Made by a program: the position numbers and the translations under genes
Shown: positions 9,836-20,481 of the stretch, in pieces
Position numbering within the stretch: position 1 is the stretch's first letter
Layout: each line of letters begins with the position of its first letter
Notes under the pieces: generated by a model
Seen by the model: only the letters and a program-made list of their open reading frames with translations
Told to the model about the DNA's origin: nothing
The model's database searches: none
Source of the DNA: Leishmania mexicana MHOM/GT/2001/U1103
Taxonomy: Eukaryota > Euglenozoa > Kinetoplastea > Trypanosomatida > Trypanosomatidae
Reading direction: 5' to 3'
DNA: 64,000 nt
NCBI RefSeq assembly: GCF_000234665.1
Contig: NC_018336.1
Coordinates: 1,033,069 to 1,097,068, forward strand

Positions 9836-11287
9836 ATGCTTGCCGCGAGTCGCCTTGTCCGCGGCGTTGCGGAGACAGTCACGCGCGAGAACTTCACCAT
9901 ATCCCGTCTTACGAACGGCCTGCGCGTCATCACATGCGAAGACGGCAACGGCATCACTGGCATGGGGCTCTTCTCCTTGAACGGGCCCAAGTTTGAGGAG
10001 GAGGGAAGCTTTGGCGCTGCGGCGGTGATGGAGTCGCTCCCGCTGCGCAGCAACACACGCATGACGACCGAGACGATTAGCCAGTCACTCGGTGTCTTTG
10101 GCAACGCATACAAGGTGACTAACAACCGCGAGGCCATGTCCGTCATGCTCATGATGCCGCGCTACCACCAGAAGGAAGGGCTTGAGGTACTGAACGGAAT
10201 GTGGCTGCACCCAACCGAGAACGAGGAGGAGTTCGCCGTGGCGAAGGCACAGACCCTGCATCGCAGTTCTCTCATGAGCCGAGACGCGACAAGCATGCTG
10301 TTCGAGCTTGTCCACAAGGCCGGCTGGAGCGGTCGTGGGCTCGGCAACCCGCTCTCCCCGACGGAGCAGCAGCTGGAGCAGCTGACACTGGAGAGGTTCC
10401 ACGCCTTCCACCGCCGCTACACCACGCCGGAGCGGACGGTGCTGGCGGCGACGGGTGTGACAGATCACCAGGCGTTTGTGCAGGAAGCGGAGGTGCGGCT
10501 GCAGTTCCCTCAAGTGACGGCGCCATCCGTCCTTTCGTCTAGCGCAGAGACGGCGAACAAGGCAGCTGCTGCGACAGCTCAGCTTCACCCGTACACGGGC
10601 GGCGTCGAGTACGTGCAGAACACAACGGCGCCGGAGTCCATGAACAAGTTTCAGGAGAAGAACCTCAGCCACATGGCGCTCTTCTTCCAAGCTATCCCAA
10701 TGGCCCACCCGGACTACTTCACCTACTCGGTCATTCAGACGCTCCTGGGGGGTGGCACGTCGTTCAGCTCTGGCGGGCCTGGCAAGGGCATGCAAACGAA
10801 GCTGTTTCGTGAGGTACTGAACCGGGAGCCGAACCTACACGGCATGGAGTGCATTACGGCGTGGTACAGCGATGGTGGTTTGATCGGCCTCTACGGCTCT
10901 GCGCCACACGAGCACGTGAACAACCTTTTGAAGATCATGGTTTTCCAGTCGGCGTCGATTAGCCAGCGCATCACCCCGATGCACCTGGAGATGGCCAAAA
11001 ACCAGCTAAGCTCGCAGCTCATCCTGTTGGGCGAGGGGCGTGAGCAGCTGCTGAATGACATGGGCTTCAATCTTCTCGTGCACAACTACACGATTACGCC
11101 GCAGGAGACTATCCAGGGCAGCGCGCAGGTGACAATGACACGTCTCCAGGAGGTGTGTGCGCAGCTGATCAAGCACCCGGTGACGTTTGCCGTCTATGGG
11201 GAGACGAAGGGGATGCCGGAGTACCATCAGCTAGGCCAAGCTCTGAAGAAGTCGTATGCGTCCCTGAACAAGAGCACAGCGGTGTGA
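9836..11287 (+). CDS. MPPA: Mitochondrial processing peptidase alpha subunit (M16 family, non-catalytic)
   Basis: This 483-residue protein has M16 metallopeptidase architecture. With the catalytic beta subunit, it would form the matrix enzyme that removes mitochondrial presequences. It is called alpha because the flexible glycine-rich substrate loop, GGGTSFSSGGPGKGM at residues 305-319, is nearly identical to the diagnostic loop of MPP alpha. The zinc-binding HxxEH of the beta subunit is absent: the equivalent segment reads AAAVMESLPLRSN. The N-terminus (MLAASRLVRGVAETV) is an amphipathic, Arg-containing presequence candidate and is followed directly by the usual first strand (SRLTNGLRVITCED). 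The length fits the family. A core-2 subunit of complex III is the main alternative, but the intact glycine loop argues for MPP. The stop is TGA at 11285-11287. Confidence 0.9.
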   Translation: MLAASRLVRGVAETVTRENFTISRLTNGLRVITCEDGNGITGMGLFSLNGPKFEEEGSFGAAAVMESLPLRSNTRMTTETISQSLGVFGNAYKVTNNREAMSVMLMMPRYHQKEGLEVLNGMWLHPTENEEEFAVAKAQTLHRSSLMSRDATSMLFELVHKAGWSGRGLGNPLSPTEQQLEQLTLERFHAFHRRYTTPERTVLAATGVTDHQAFVQEAEVRLQFPQVTAPSVLSSSAETANKAAAATAQLHPYTGGVEYVQNTTAPESMNKFQEKNLSHMALFFQAIPMAHPDYFTYSVIQTLLGGGTSFSSGGPGKGMQTKLFREVLNREPNLHGMECITAWYSDGGLIGLYGSAPHEHVNNLLKIMVFQSASISQRITPMHLEMAKNQLSSQLILLGEGREQLLNDMGFNLLVHNYTITPQETIQGSAQVTMTRLQEVCAQLIKHPVTFAVYGETKGMPEYHQLGQALKKSYASLNKSTAV

Positions 11288-12157
11288 GGATGGGGAAGAA
11301 AATAAAGAAAAACAAAGGAGAGAGACGACATGTGGTGCTGGTAGCTCACTGGGGCGGGGAGAGAGGGATGGGGCGGGTGTTTCACCGTGTCGCGCCCTCC
11401 GTGACTTTCTTCGTGCCCATGTCTCTCCGCTCATGGGCAGCTGTGACGTGTGCGCGTGTGCGTGTGCGGCCTCTGATCCGTCTTTTTTATTTATATTCTT
11501 TTCCTTTGTTTCCATCATCTTCACAGAGGGCAGCTGAAGAGAGTTATAACGAGTCGGCATGTGGTGTCACCTCTCCACCACCACCTCCACCCCAACCCCC
11601 ATCACCTACTCCTCTTCCGTGCTGTTCGCTTGGCACGCATACACGCGGTTCCCGCATGGGGGTTTCAGCAGCTTTGTGCATGTTATCTGTGGTGCTTCTA
11701 TTTGGTGCGTGCGCGTTGACACGTGCGCTGAAGCACCAGCTCATCTGCGAGGTGGCACCCATAATAATGGGCGGGAACCAAAAGAAAAAAAACCAAATGG
11801 TACGTCAAGAACCGTCCCCTGGGCCAAGCCAACTGCAGGGACGCTACACAGAGTCGAGGCTGCCATGACCTGACGAACGTGGCTCCTCTTCATGTATGTG
11901 GGCGCACGCCAGCCACTGTCACGCCCCCCCCTCCCTCCTCCATCCACGGCCATGCCGCCACCCCACGCGTCTCCCTTTTTCTACCTCATCATCTTTAATT
12001 TCAGTGCCCTCCTCAGCGTTTTTTTTTTTGGAGGGTTTACCCAGCAGCGAACTCACAAAGAAAACCACGCCACCGCTCACCCACACCCACAGGGCGACAG
12101 CACCCAGACAGAAGGAAGCTGCAAGCGAGCGGATACGTCACTGTTGCTGTGCGCATC
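11288..12157. other. Intergenic spacer, non-coding
   Basis: This 0.9-kb spacer includes a Pro-like CCA-rich run near 11575-11610 and a T11 run near 12020. I see no gene in it. Confidence 0.6.
11969..12004 (+). promoter_or_regulatory. Predicted polypyrimidine tract and spliced-leader acceptor for the SR beta-like gene
   Basis: A T/C-rich tract from 11969 leads to TTTCAG ending at 12004, a strong 3' splice-site-like context. It would give a 5' UTR of about 153 bases. Confidence 0.45.
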
Positions 12158-13636
12158 ATGAGTGTCTCACATGCGGTCCTGGTCAACGAGACAATCATAG
12201 AGGCGGTGCGGGTGGCCCTCGACAAATACACCGCCGAAGGGCATCAGCTCTCCGCAGCGAGAGGTGACACCGGCCTGTCCGTGGAAGAAGAGAAAGTCAT
12301 CCGCAGTGGTGTTCTTGCCGGGCTACAGGATCTCTGCGCAGCGGCGCAGCAGAGTCTCACGCACAGGGAATCGCTGGAGAACGCCAAGGAGGCGGACGGC
12401 GTTGCTCATGTGCATCCGGCGACAGCAATGACCTTGGCCACGCCACGGGCGTGGAATTCCGCTCTCGCACGACTGGGACGCAATGCAACGGCGATGCAAG
12501 ACGCCGTGCAACAGGCGGTGTCCAGCATCTGGACCCATCTTCGCAGCAGCGCAAGCCGCCAAGGAGACGGTGTCCAGCCCATCGCCGCCACCGCTGTCTA
12601 CGCGGCCACCCCGGAGGTCACTCGAGCACTGGAAGCCGCTGCCGCAGTGCAGCACGCTGTTGCAGGGGATGATGCCTTGCCAGCGGGCGCTGCGTCGCCG
12701 ATGACGGTTGGGGGTATTGCCGCACGTTTGAACACTTTCTCTTCTGCGGAGTGGGTGTGGCTGTCAGGTACCCTAGTCCTTGGCTACCTGGTTGTGTTTT
12801 TTGTGTTTAGGCGTATACTGAGGTTTGGTGGTGTGCTCAGCCGCCGGCGGCCACGGACGACAACGGTGCTGATTGGCCTGCCCGGGAGTGGAAAGACGGC
12901 ACTCTTCGTGCAGCTTGTGCACCATCAGCAGCTCTTGGATTCACGGACAAGTATGCGTGAAAATATTGGGTACATGTCTGCAGCTGCGCAGCATGGCCGC
13001 TCCAAAGGCATGGCAGGAGTGAAGGTTGTTGACTGCCCTGGACATCCGCGCCTGTACCAGGGCATGCTGCGCGTCCTCAGTGAAGCCGTAAACGTCGTCG
13101 TGGTCATCGACTCTGTCACTGTCCAGGACAATCGACAAGAGGGCGTTGCCGCGCTGGCCGAGCTTCTCCTCAACGTTCTGCAGTCGCCTGAGTTCTACGG
13201 GGTTCGCCGGCTCCTCTTTGCATGCACGAAGCGCGACGAGGTGATCAGCTACGCCTCCAAGGCGGTGCGCAAGCTTCTAGAGGCGGCGATGGTTGCCTCG
13301 ATCGAGTCGCGGCAGAATGCAATGGGTCGCGTGGAGAGCGTACGCGACAGCAACAACGCGGTCATCACGAGTGAAGGCAAGTCTGGCGGTGGCAGAAGCG
13401 GTGGTGACCGTCGGTACATGCTCTCCTTGGACGGCGCGGACAGCGATGACGGCGGAGAGCAGGCGCCGCCTCACCATGGGCATTTGCGTGGGGCGGCCGG
13501 AGCGCGTGCGAAGAGCTTCAGCTTTGATCAGCTGGGGATTCCTCTGGCATTCGTGGATGTGAGCAGCCGGCCGAACGTGGCGGAGCACAAGTACTCGATC
13601 ACCATCCTCGAGGACTTTCTACTGGGGAAAGGGTGA
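12158..13636 (+). CDS. SRPRB: Signal recognition particle receptor beta-like membrane GTPase
   Basis: This protein has 492 residues from the ATG at 12158; a GTG three codons upstream is in frame but not needed. A single membrane segment at about residues 199-218 (GTLVLGYLVVFFVF) is followed by Arg-rich residues and a small GTPase domain. That domain has Walker A GLPGSGKT (240-247), G3 DCPGH (292-296) and a G4-like TKRD (357-360). Membrane anchor followed by a GTPase with a DxxGH G3 is the layout of SR beta, which docks the SRP receptor on the ER membrane. Two features are odd: about 198 residues precede the anchor, where most SR beta proteins have a few tens, and a Ser/Gly-rich insertion of about 80 residues (encoded near 13290-13510) lies after G4. 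An Arf-like GTPase is a less likely alternative. Confidence 0.85.
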   Translation: MSVSHAVLVNETIIEAVRVALDKYTAEGHQLSAARGDTGLSVEEEKVIRSGVLAGLQDLCAAAQQSLTHRESLENAKEADGVAHVHPATAMTLATPRAWNSALARLGRNATAMQDAVQQAVSSIWTHLRSSASRQGDGVQPIAATAVYAATPEVTRALEAAAAVQHAVAGDDALPAGAASPMTVGGIAARLNTFSSAEWVWLSGTLVLGYLVVFFVFRRILRFGGVLSRRRPRTTTVLIGLPGSGKTALFVQLVHHQQLLDSRTSMRENIGYMSAAAQHGRSKGMAGVKVVDCPGHPRLYQGMLRVLSEAVNVVVVIDSVTVQDNRQEGVAALAELLLNVLQSPEFYGVRRLLFACTKRDEVISYASKAVRKLLEAAMVASIESRQNAMGRVESVRDSNNAVITSEGKSGGGRSGGDRRYMLSLDGADSDDGGEQAPPHHGHLRGAAGARAKSFSFDQLGIPLAFVDVSSRPNVAEHKYSITILEDFLLGKG

Positions 13637-14124
13637 AGAAGCGGATGCGTCGGCGTTGACGAAAGAGAAGTAGTCCAAAATGTTGAAAGGTCGGTGGGTC
13701 CGTGAGGAGAGGCCGAGGAGGCCGTGCTGACGAATGTTCCCTCTCCATAGGGTGTCCTTTGAGTCTTTCGTTGTTGTAGTTGTGTGGAGCACAGGCGCTC
13801 TCGAGCACGTCGGTGCGCTTGTGGTTCTCTGCGTCCCCTTATCATACATCTTTGTCATTTCTGTTGTTGTCTGGTACCCTTGTCGTTGCTGCTTGCGTTT
13901 GGGTGCCTCTGCATGCGTGCGTTGCGTGTGTGTGTATAGTTGCGCACTTGGTGGATGTGGTCTGTCTTGCATTTCCCGACTTTCTTCCATCATTCACGTC
14001 CCTCTCTGTCTCTGACCATCTTGTGTGCGTACTTTCTTGCTCTTTTCTGCCCACACCGTTGCTGTGAACTTCTCCGCCCTCGCTCCTTCTATCTCGGTCT
14101 CCCTGCGCCGTTTTGTGTCGGCGT

Positions 14125-14158
<34 letters not shown>

Positions 14159-15439
14159 TGCACGCACGCGCGGATGTCGTATTGCCATCTTTCTCGTGCG
14201 CTTGCTGACTCCTTTCGGACAACTTTGTCTGCGTACACTTGCTCACGCGTCCGTGATAGCATGACATGCGGAACCGGTGTAGCGAAAGCACGAAAAAAAA
14301 GCGCTTCTCCGCCCTCCCTTCCTCCGTGATGAGGACCGGGGGATGGGAAGGGCTCAACACACCCCTCCGTGCGTGGTATGGCAGGGTCCAGTACGCTCAC
14401 CCTCCCTCTGTGTGTGTGTGTGTCTGTGGCGACAATCAAAATCCAAGCCAGTCACTATTCCACTGTTTGCGCACAGCAACAAGAGAGAAGAGAAAACCAA
14501 GCGACGGCAAAAGGGCGCGCGCAGCCGCTGCAGTGCGTGCGTGCAAGTGCTTCCAGGCGCTACGGCGAGCGCTCCGTCATCCATGATGGCACGGGTTGTG
14601 GTGTGCGGGAGCGCACACGCATGCGTAGCAGCCGACGCGATGCTCATCTATCTCCGTTGTGTAGCTTACCCATGTCCTGCCGCGGTAACGGCGAGTGCTC
14701 GACACACTTGTGTGTGTTTTTCTTTTCTACATTCTATGTGCCAGCCGGACATAGCAAAGGGCGCGTGCCGCAGACCGCACCTGCACGCCTCGCTTCGCCG
14801 TCTGCATTAGGGTGACAAGGACGCCCACTACGCCATGTCTGCGCCGGCTGCCAACGCCCTACGCCACCCCACCACCTCCTCCGCCACCTCCTCATACGCA
14901 TAAAAGCTCTCTGCTTCTGCCCTCCTCTCGGTTCTGTTTGCTTCTTGTTGAGGCTTTCGTTTCTCGATCTCGTTGCTTCCCCCCACCCCCCTGCGTCGGG
15001 ACACACTCGCGCACATTGCGCATACTGGATGGCACAGAAACGGAAGCCTCGCTTCGTTGTTCCGTGCGTGCTGGCGTGACTCTTTCTCTCTCCTCACCGG
15101 CTGCCCATCTCTTAACCGAGTCGTTTTTGAAGCCACCACGGCTGGGAGTGTATTGTTGACATTAGTTCGTGTTGCGTCGCTGTGGCGAATCCCGCTCCTC
15201 TCGATCTGCCTCGGTCACTTCCTCCACTGCCACCGTGGCGCTGCCCTTTCGCTCCTGTTCTCGTGTGTACTGCGGTCTGCGTTGTCGCTGGCGTTACCGA
15301 GCTCCATCCGCCACTCGCTGCCGAGATTGACACGGGCATCACCACTTTTGCCTGCTTGCAGCTGTTGCTGTTCTCTCTTGCACCCTTGTTGCCCCCGCCT
15401 CCCTCTCTTCCCCACGATACCCGTGCCGCCGAGGACAGC
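13637..15439. other. Intergenic spacer, non-coding
   Basis: This 1.8-kb spacer is rich in T and C and carries GT microsatellites at 14127-14157 and about 14409-14424. The frame of the next gene is open from 15182, but the first 86 codons look like a translated pyrimidine-rich leader, so I left them out of the gene. Confidence 0.6.
14127..14157. repeat. GT dinucleotide microsatellite
   Basis: About 15 perfect GT units. Confidence 0.9.
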
Positions 15440-18400
15440 ATGAGCAACTTTGCCATGCTCTCGTCGCGTCGCAATCAACAGCCTCAGAGCTGTGACAGTG
15501 TGACGAATGCGGCGAGTGTCACAACGGCCACGGCAACGAGTGGTAGCAGTAGCGGCCCCATGCACAAGTCGTTGTCGTCGTCGCGGGGATCGGTGCAACA
15601 GAACAAGCCCGTCAAGGTGGCATTGTCAAACTGTCGCGAGGAAGTGCGGAGGCGCCCACATGACATGCGTGCCGAGGTGGAGGGCGTCATTCACGTGCTC
15701 GATGGTGGCATCAACCGAACGCCGATGCCCCTGCAGCAGCGACAGAGCCTTCTCGGTGGAGTCCCGCATGAACTGCAGCTGCTGAGCAGCGGCGGCACCT
15801 CTGGAAGTCGCCTGGAGATGACTCAGGATGTGGGCAGCATGGCGAACCTCATGGGCAGTGAGATGGGCAGCTCTTTAATGCAATCGTCTTTCATGTGCAA
15901 CACGAGCAGACGCAGCAGCATGAAACCCGACTCAATGGTGGTGGGTGGCCAAACCCAGAGCAAGGGGAGCAGCGAGGCTGGTGACCACGGCAGCGGTGTC
16001 GGCCGACGCAACATTGGTGGCGACATCCGTAGCCTTGAGTCGAGCCTTCAGTCACTGTCCTTCGCCTGTGACCACCGCATCTCGGATCGATCGTTGTCCG
16101 TGTGCAACTCCCTGTCGATGCGCAGGCGCAGTATGGCTGTCACTGGCAACGCCGCCGATGCACCGCTCCCCAGACTCGCACAGCGAAACCCGCTGCTAGA
16201 GGGGGCCGCCTACGCCCCCCCTGCGCCGCTGACAGGAAATGAGAAGGCGGCATGGCGCAAGGCAACCACCACCGTCGTCCTCACCGAGACCCCCACCATC
16301 TTCCTCTACGTTCATCAGGATGAGGCGGTGTCAAACGAGCACCCGGACAAGGTCGCTGCCGTCGTGGCACGCAACAGCGCGTATGCTGCCGTGGAGGAGA
16401 CGTACCGCACCGACGAGGGCACGCAGTTCCACAGCACCGGCGTCATCACCATGCGCGCGCCAATGAAGTCGGTGCAGTCCGAGGTGCACCCGCCGGCGAG
16501 GAAGGACAGCGGGGCGCTGCAGGTGACCCCATGGATGCTGAAGGATGCCTACTCGGCGGCGCTGGAGGCGGCAGACAACGCCGAGGAGGATACCCAGGAG
16601 GAGCGACAGCAGCAGGCAGGCGACGCAGCTACCGACGCGGCTGGTGGCGGTGCCGGCACAAATGGTGAAGACGTCCTGTGTGACGGAGATAACATCGACG
16701 ACGACGGCAGCCTAGACGACGATTACCAAAGCAGCGAGAATGGACAGTCCACCTTGATGTCCGAAACAGTAACGCATACGATGAGCAGCGATGGGGGCAT
16801 GGTGAGCAGTGCCAGAGTCACTGCTGGTGCCTCCGTCACGACTGCTGGCGTGGCAGCGAGCAGGCAGTGGATGCTGGCCGAGACGTTGCTTTCCACGCTG
16901 CGCATCATGGAGCGTGCGGTGGTGCAGAACAACATGGAGGCGGTGCAGCTTGCCTATCGCGGTATTGCTGTGACGACCTTCGGCCAAGGTACGCCGACGG
17001 GTGCGGCGAACGGAGCGGGCATTCCCGGTTTTGCCGCCAACGCTTCTACCCCCGCAACTGCGATGCGGGCGCTAACGGGGGTACCTGGGCCGCTGCCCGT
17101 GGCTATCAGCGTGCACACCACACCTCTGCCAGATGTCCCGGCCGACGGCTCCGCCGCGACTCCAGGGGCTGGAGGGGAGGCAGCTGCGACGGCGGCCGGG
17201 AAGTCGGGTGGGCGGGTGATTGGCATGGAGGGTACACAACCGGATGCTGCGGCGAAAGTCACATCATCGGCAGCCTCGGCCTCCATCGACGCCCCGCCAG
17301 TTCGACTCAGCGAGGGGATTCGCCTTCTCTGGCGTTTCGGCTCGCCGCTGCTTACGCACGATCGCGGTGTGGCGTGCATGACGTGGAACCGGCGTGAGAG
17401 CGACATGCTGGCGGTGGGTTACACCGCGTGCCGGCAATCCTTGCCGCAGGGTGATGCCGGCAACAGGGCTAGCGATAGCTCGTTGGGGATTACATACAAG
17501 CGAGCTCAGGGCCAGGAGGCGCACGGGATGGTGTGCTGCTGGTCGCTCAAGAACCCAGTGGCTCCGGAGCTCGTCCTGTACCTGCGCGGCGAAGCTGACG
17601 TCACGGCCCTCGCCTTTTCCTTTGAGCACCCCAGTCTGCTTGCCGTCGGCAGCAGCACTGGCGAGATTGTTGTCTACGACATCCAGCACGACGTCTTGCT
17701 CCCTTCTATCGCTCCCGCCATCGTCGGCGCGACCGGCGGCCAGCACACCGGCTCTATCTGGGAGCTGCAGTGGGTGCCGAAGGGAAAGGAGCACGGTGAG
17801 TTTCTCATGTCCATCTCCGCCGACGGCCGCGTCGTGCAATGGGCCGTGGGCAAGTCGATTGAGCGCGTCCCACCGGATCTCATGCATCTGCAGCGCCAGC
17901 CGGGCATACAGGTAGAGAAAGCCTTTGTTGCTGGTGTCGCAGAGGCAGAAGCGGCTGCGGCAGTGTTGGTTGAGTCCACAGCGGGCGGCAAAAGCGGTAA
18001 GAAGACGCAGCACCGAAAGCCGAACCAGAAGAGCGGTGCCGCGGCGGCGACGGCCAGAGGCGCCGGTGGTGGCGGTGCTGCTGAGGAGGCGATCCTGTCT
18101 CGGCAATGCGGCGGCATGTGCTTCGATATTTGCCCTTCGGACACGGCGGTGTACGTCGTCGGCACCGAGGACGGCTCTGTCCTGCAGTGCAGCAAGAGTC
18201 AGACGGAGAACTACGACTTTGAGTACGAGCCGCACGCGGAGCTGGTGTACCGTGTTCGGTGGTCGCCCTACAGCGCGGCATACTTCCTCACCTCCTCGGC
18301 GGACTGGACGTCGCGTCTGTACAAGGTCGGCACGAGAAAGGCGCAGCTGCGCTTTCACAGCGTCCGGCAAGACGCCGTACAGGACGTGACGTGGTCGCAT

Positions 18401-18682
18401 ACGAACGCGCTCACCTTTGCCACGGTAACGGCGCAGGGCAATGTGGAGGTGTGGACGGTCATGGATGCCATGCACCCCCGCGCCAATGTCGAGTACTGCG
18501 ACCATCGCCGTCTCAGCACTATCCTTTTCGCAGAGCAGGAGACATCGGTGCTCGTCGTTGGCGACGAGGAGGGTGACGTGACGGTGTTCCGGCTGGACGG
18601 CTCGTCGTACAACCGCGGAGACGTGACAGATGACGAGCAGGAGGTGTGGCTGAAAGAAGCGGTCCAGAAGCAACTTACCTAG
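15440..18682 (+). CDS. IC138: IC138/DNAI4 (WDR78)-type inner-arm dynein intermediate chain
   Basis: This is a WD-repeat protein of 1080 residues from the ATG at 15440. Its likely role is as a regulatory intermediate chain of the two-headed inner dynein arm (I1/f) in the flagellum. Evidence for this subtype rather than outer-arm chains: an LTETPTIFL motif at residue 281 followed by a charged segment, GMVCCWSLKNPVAPEL, ADVTALAFSFEHPSLLAVG (from about residue 719), HTGSIWELQW and SISADGRVVQW. All of these match the conserved blocks of DNAI4 as I remember them. WD repeats fill about residues 625-1080. The first 600 residues are Ser/Thr/Gly-rich and probably disordered, and an Ala/Gly/Lys-rich insertion (encoded near 17935-18090) interrupts the propeller. 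The start is the first ATG that leaves the pyrimidine-rich leader. A 469-codon antisense frame is a compositional shadow. Confidence 0.85.
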   Translation: MSNFAMLSSRRNQQPQSCDSVTNAASVTTATATSGSSSGPMHKSLSSSRGSVQQNKPVKVALSNCREEVRRRPHDMRAEVEGVIHVLDGGINRTPMPLQQRQSLLGGVPHELQLLSSGGTSGSRLEMTQDVGSMANLMGSEMGSSLMQSSFMCNTSRRSSMKPDSMVVGGQTQSKGSSEAGDHGSGVGRRNIGGDIRSLESSLQSLSFACDHRISDRSLSVCNSLSMRRRSMAVTGNAADAPLPRLAQRNPLLEGAAYAPPAPLTGNEKAAWRKATTTVVLTETPTIFLYVHQDEAVSNEHPDKVAAVVARNSAYAAVEETYRTDEGTQFHSTGVITMRAPMKSVQSEVHPPARKDSGALQVTPWMLKDAYSAALEAADNAEEDTQEERQQQAGDAATDAAGGGAGTNGEDVLCDGDNIDDDGSLDDDYQSSENGQSTLMSETVTHTMSSDGGMVSSARVTAGASVTTAGVAASRQWMLAETLLSTLRIMERAVVQNNMEAVQLAYRGIAVTTFGQGTPTGAANGAGIPGFAANASTPATAMRALTGVPGPLPVAISVHTTPLPDVPADGSAATPGAGGEAAATAAGKSGGRVIGMEGTQPDAAAKVTSSAASASIDAPPVRLSEGIRLLWRFGSPLLTHDRGVACMTWNRRESDMLAVGYTACRQSLPQGDAGNRASDSSLGITYKRAQGQEAHGMVCCWSLKNPVAPELVLYLRGEADVTALAFSFEHPSLLAVGSSTGEIVVYDIQHDVLLPSIAPAIVGATGGQHTGSIWELQWVPKGKEHGEFLMSISADGRVVQWAVGKSIERVPPDLMHLQRQPGIQVEKAFVAGVAEAEAAAAVLVESTAGGKSGKKTQHRKPNQKSGAAAATARGAGGGGAAEEAILSRQCGGMCFDICPSDTAVYVVGTEDGSVLQCSKSQTENYDFEYEPHAELVYRVRWSPYSAAYFLTSSADWTSRLYKVGTRKAQLRFHSVRQDAVQDVTWSHTNALTFATVTAQGNVEVWTVMDAMHPRANVEYCDHRRLSTILFAEQETSVLVVGDEEGDVTVFRLDGSSYNRGDVTDDEQEVWLKEAVQKQLT

Positions 18683-20481
18683 TCCACCGTATGCTGGTTA
18701 TTCACGAGTGGAAGTGGATGAGGGCAGAACCGTGCTGGGGAGTGTGACGTAAACTGCAAGCCCTCCGGCTTCCCTGCTTTCACGTTGATGAGGGCTCGTG
18801 CGCGCTAGTTATCTTTTATTCTTCTTCCTCTTCTGCGCCTCTCACTCGTCCACAACGGTTGCCGGGTCTGGGCGTTGCTCTCCGTTCTGCGGTGATGTTA
18901 TCTTCGTCGTGAGCACGACTCTTTGGCCTGCTCATGTATCCGTGTGTGATCCCGCGGAGGTGAAGGGCGGAGAGCGTGAGAGAAACCGGATTGCCGTGAA
19001 CGGAAGACGGCGAAACGAGGCTGGAAGGGGCGGCGACGCGGGGCGCGTGTGGTACAACCAGATAAGTGCGCATCTGTCCCTCTCTGTGTGTGTGCGTGTG
19101 TGCGGGACCTTTTTTCTTCGGTCCGCCCAGCTGTGCCCCGCCCGCCCCTTCGCTCACATCATTCTCTCCGTTTGCATTGTAGTCATAGTATTCCTGACCT
19201 CCTCATCGCCGCGGTGTTCTGGGTGCCATTCGGTGCTGAAGCTCCGTCGCCCGTGTGTGCCTGCACCATAGATGCGCGTTGGCGCGCGCCTGTTTTTGTG
19301 TCTCTGTTTTGTGTGTGGTGTGTGTGTGTGGGGGGGGAAAGGGGAAGGGGGAGGGGGAGGGGGAGCCATCTCTCTGGTTGTGGTTGGCTATTCCGCGTCG
19401 CGTTGTCGCCCTCGCATCTCTCTCCTGTGCGGTTTTGGCTCGGTAGTCCTTGTCATGTACCCTTGTATGTATGATAGCTCTCTGACGTGGTCGCTCGCTC
19501 GCACTTATCCGGTCTGTCTTCCTGTTTTCTTTTTTATACATACATTTTCTTATGTTTGTGTCGCTCCTCCGTGCAGCGATGTGCCCGCACGTATCAGACG
19601 AAGTAAAAGAAGAGGAGGAGGCACTTGCGCAGCAGTGAACAGCTCTCTGCCGCTCTCCCTTTGCCGATGCACCCTTCTGCAAGTCTCATACGTGCTCACC
19701 TCATGATGCAGATAAGCGCACGCACGGCGAAGAGGTGAGCAAGGCGTCGTCAGATCGACGCTGCCCCTCTCGAACCGTCTCCTCCGAGCCCTCCCTTCTT
19801 CCCACTTACCCTCGCACCCCTGCACTTTTACTTCCTCGCTTCATCGAATGGCGGAAGAGGAGGTGATTTCTTGGTCATGAGTGGGCGTGTGTGTCGCATG
19901 CGAGGTGGCGGACGGAGATTCTACGTCGCTGTAGATTGCTTCCGCTTCTCTTTCGCTCCACAGACACACGAATGCATATCTACGCCGGCTGCATGCACGT
20001 GCCGCAAGTGCGCATGCAACTGGAGCAAAGGGGCACCACGTAGTCGCCAGAAAGATCCGAGGACCGCCTTGTCCTTTGCTTCACCTTTGTAATCCTCGTG
20101 TCCGCAGTGCTGCCTCTCTACCGCCTGTCTCCCCGTCCGATTTCTCCCCTTGCCTTCTCGACCCTCGTCTTCCCACGGCCACTCCTTCATCGAGCATTCA
20201 AAAACAAACGAGAATAAGAGCTTCGCTGCAGTCCTCTTGCACCCACGCAGCGGCAGCCGCAACAACCAACCAAGAGCGATTGCGTGCATGTGCGTGTGTT
20301 GCTGTGTGCCTCCTCGGTGGCCCGTATTTTTCCTCCACTCTCTGTCGCCGCCTCTTTGCGATTCCCCGTCTCTTCCGCCGCCGCTTCTATTCACATGAGC
20401 GCAGCGGGCCCGGACGTGTTTCATCTTTTTTGTTTTCTGTAACTGACGCGCTCGAACGCGCCGGCGTGTGCCAGCCCGGGT
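18683..20481. other. Intergenic spacer, non-coding
   Basis: This 1.8-kb spacer has a GT-rich stretch followed by G-rich tracts at 19309-19364 and many T/C runs. No open frame in it is convincing. Confidence 0.6.
20339..20399 (+). promoter_or_regulatory. Predicted polypyrimidine tract and spliced-leader acceptor for the LIM gene
   Basis: A C/T-rich tract at 20339-20392 is followed by an AG at 20398-20399, giving a 5' UTR of about 83 bases. Confidence 0.4.

Noticed and set aside
10085..10795. 236-codon antisense frame opposite MPP alpha
   Set aside because: The composition is biased to Arg/His/Leu, no motif is visible, and it overlaps a clearly identified gene on the strand used by every other gene.
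15182..15439. N-terminal extension of the IC138 gene
   Set aside because: The extension is in frame from an alternative codon only, and its composition is that of a translated C/T-rich leader.
17264..18673. 469-codon open frame on the - strand opposite the IC138 gene
   Set aside because: It lies wholly inside a well-supported + strand gene, has Arg/Leu/His-rich composition typical of a GC-rich antisense shadow, and shows no domain.
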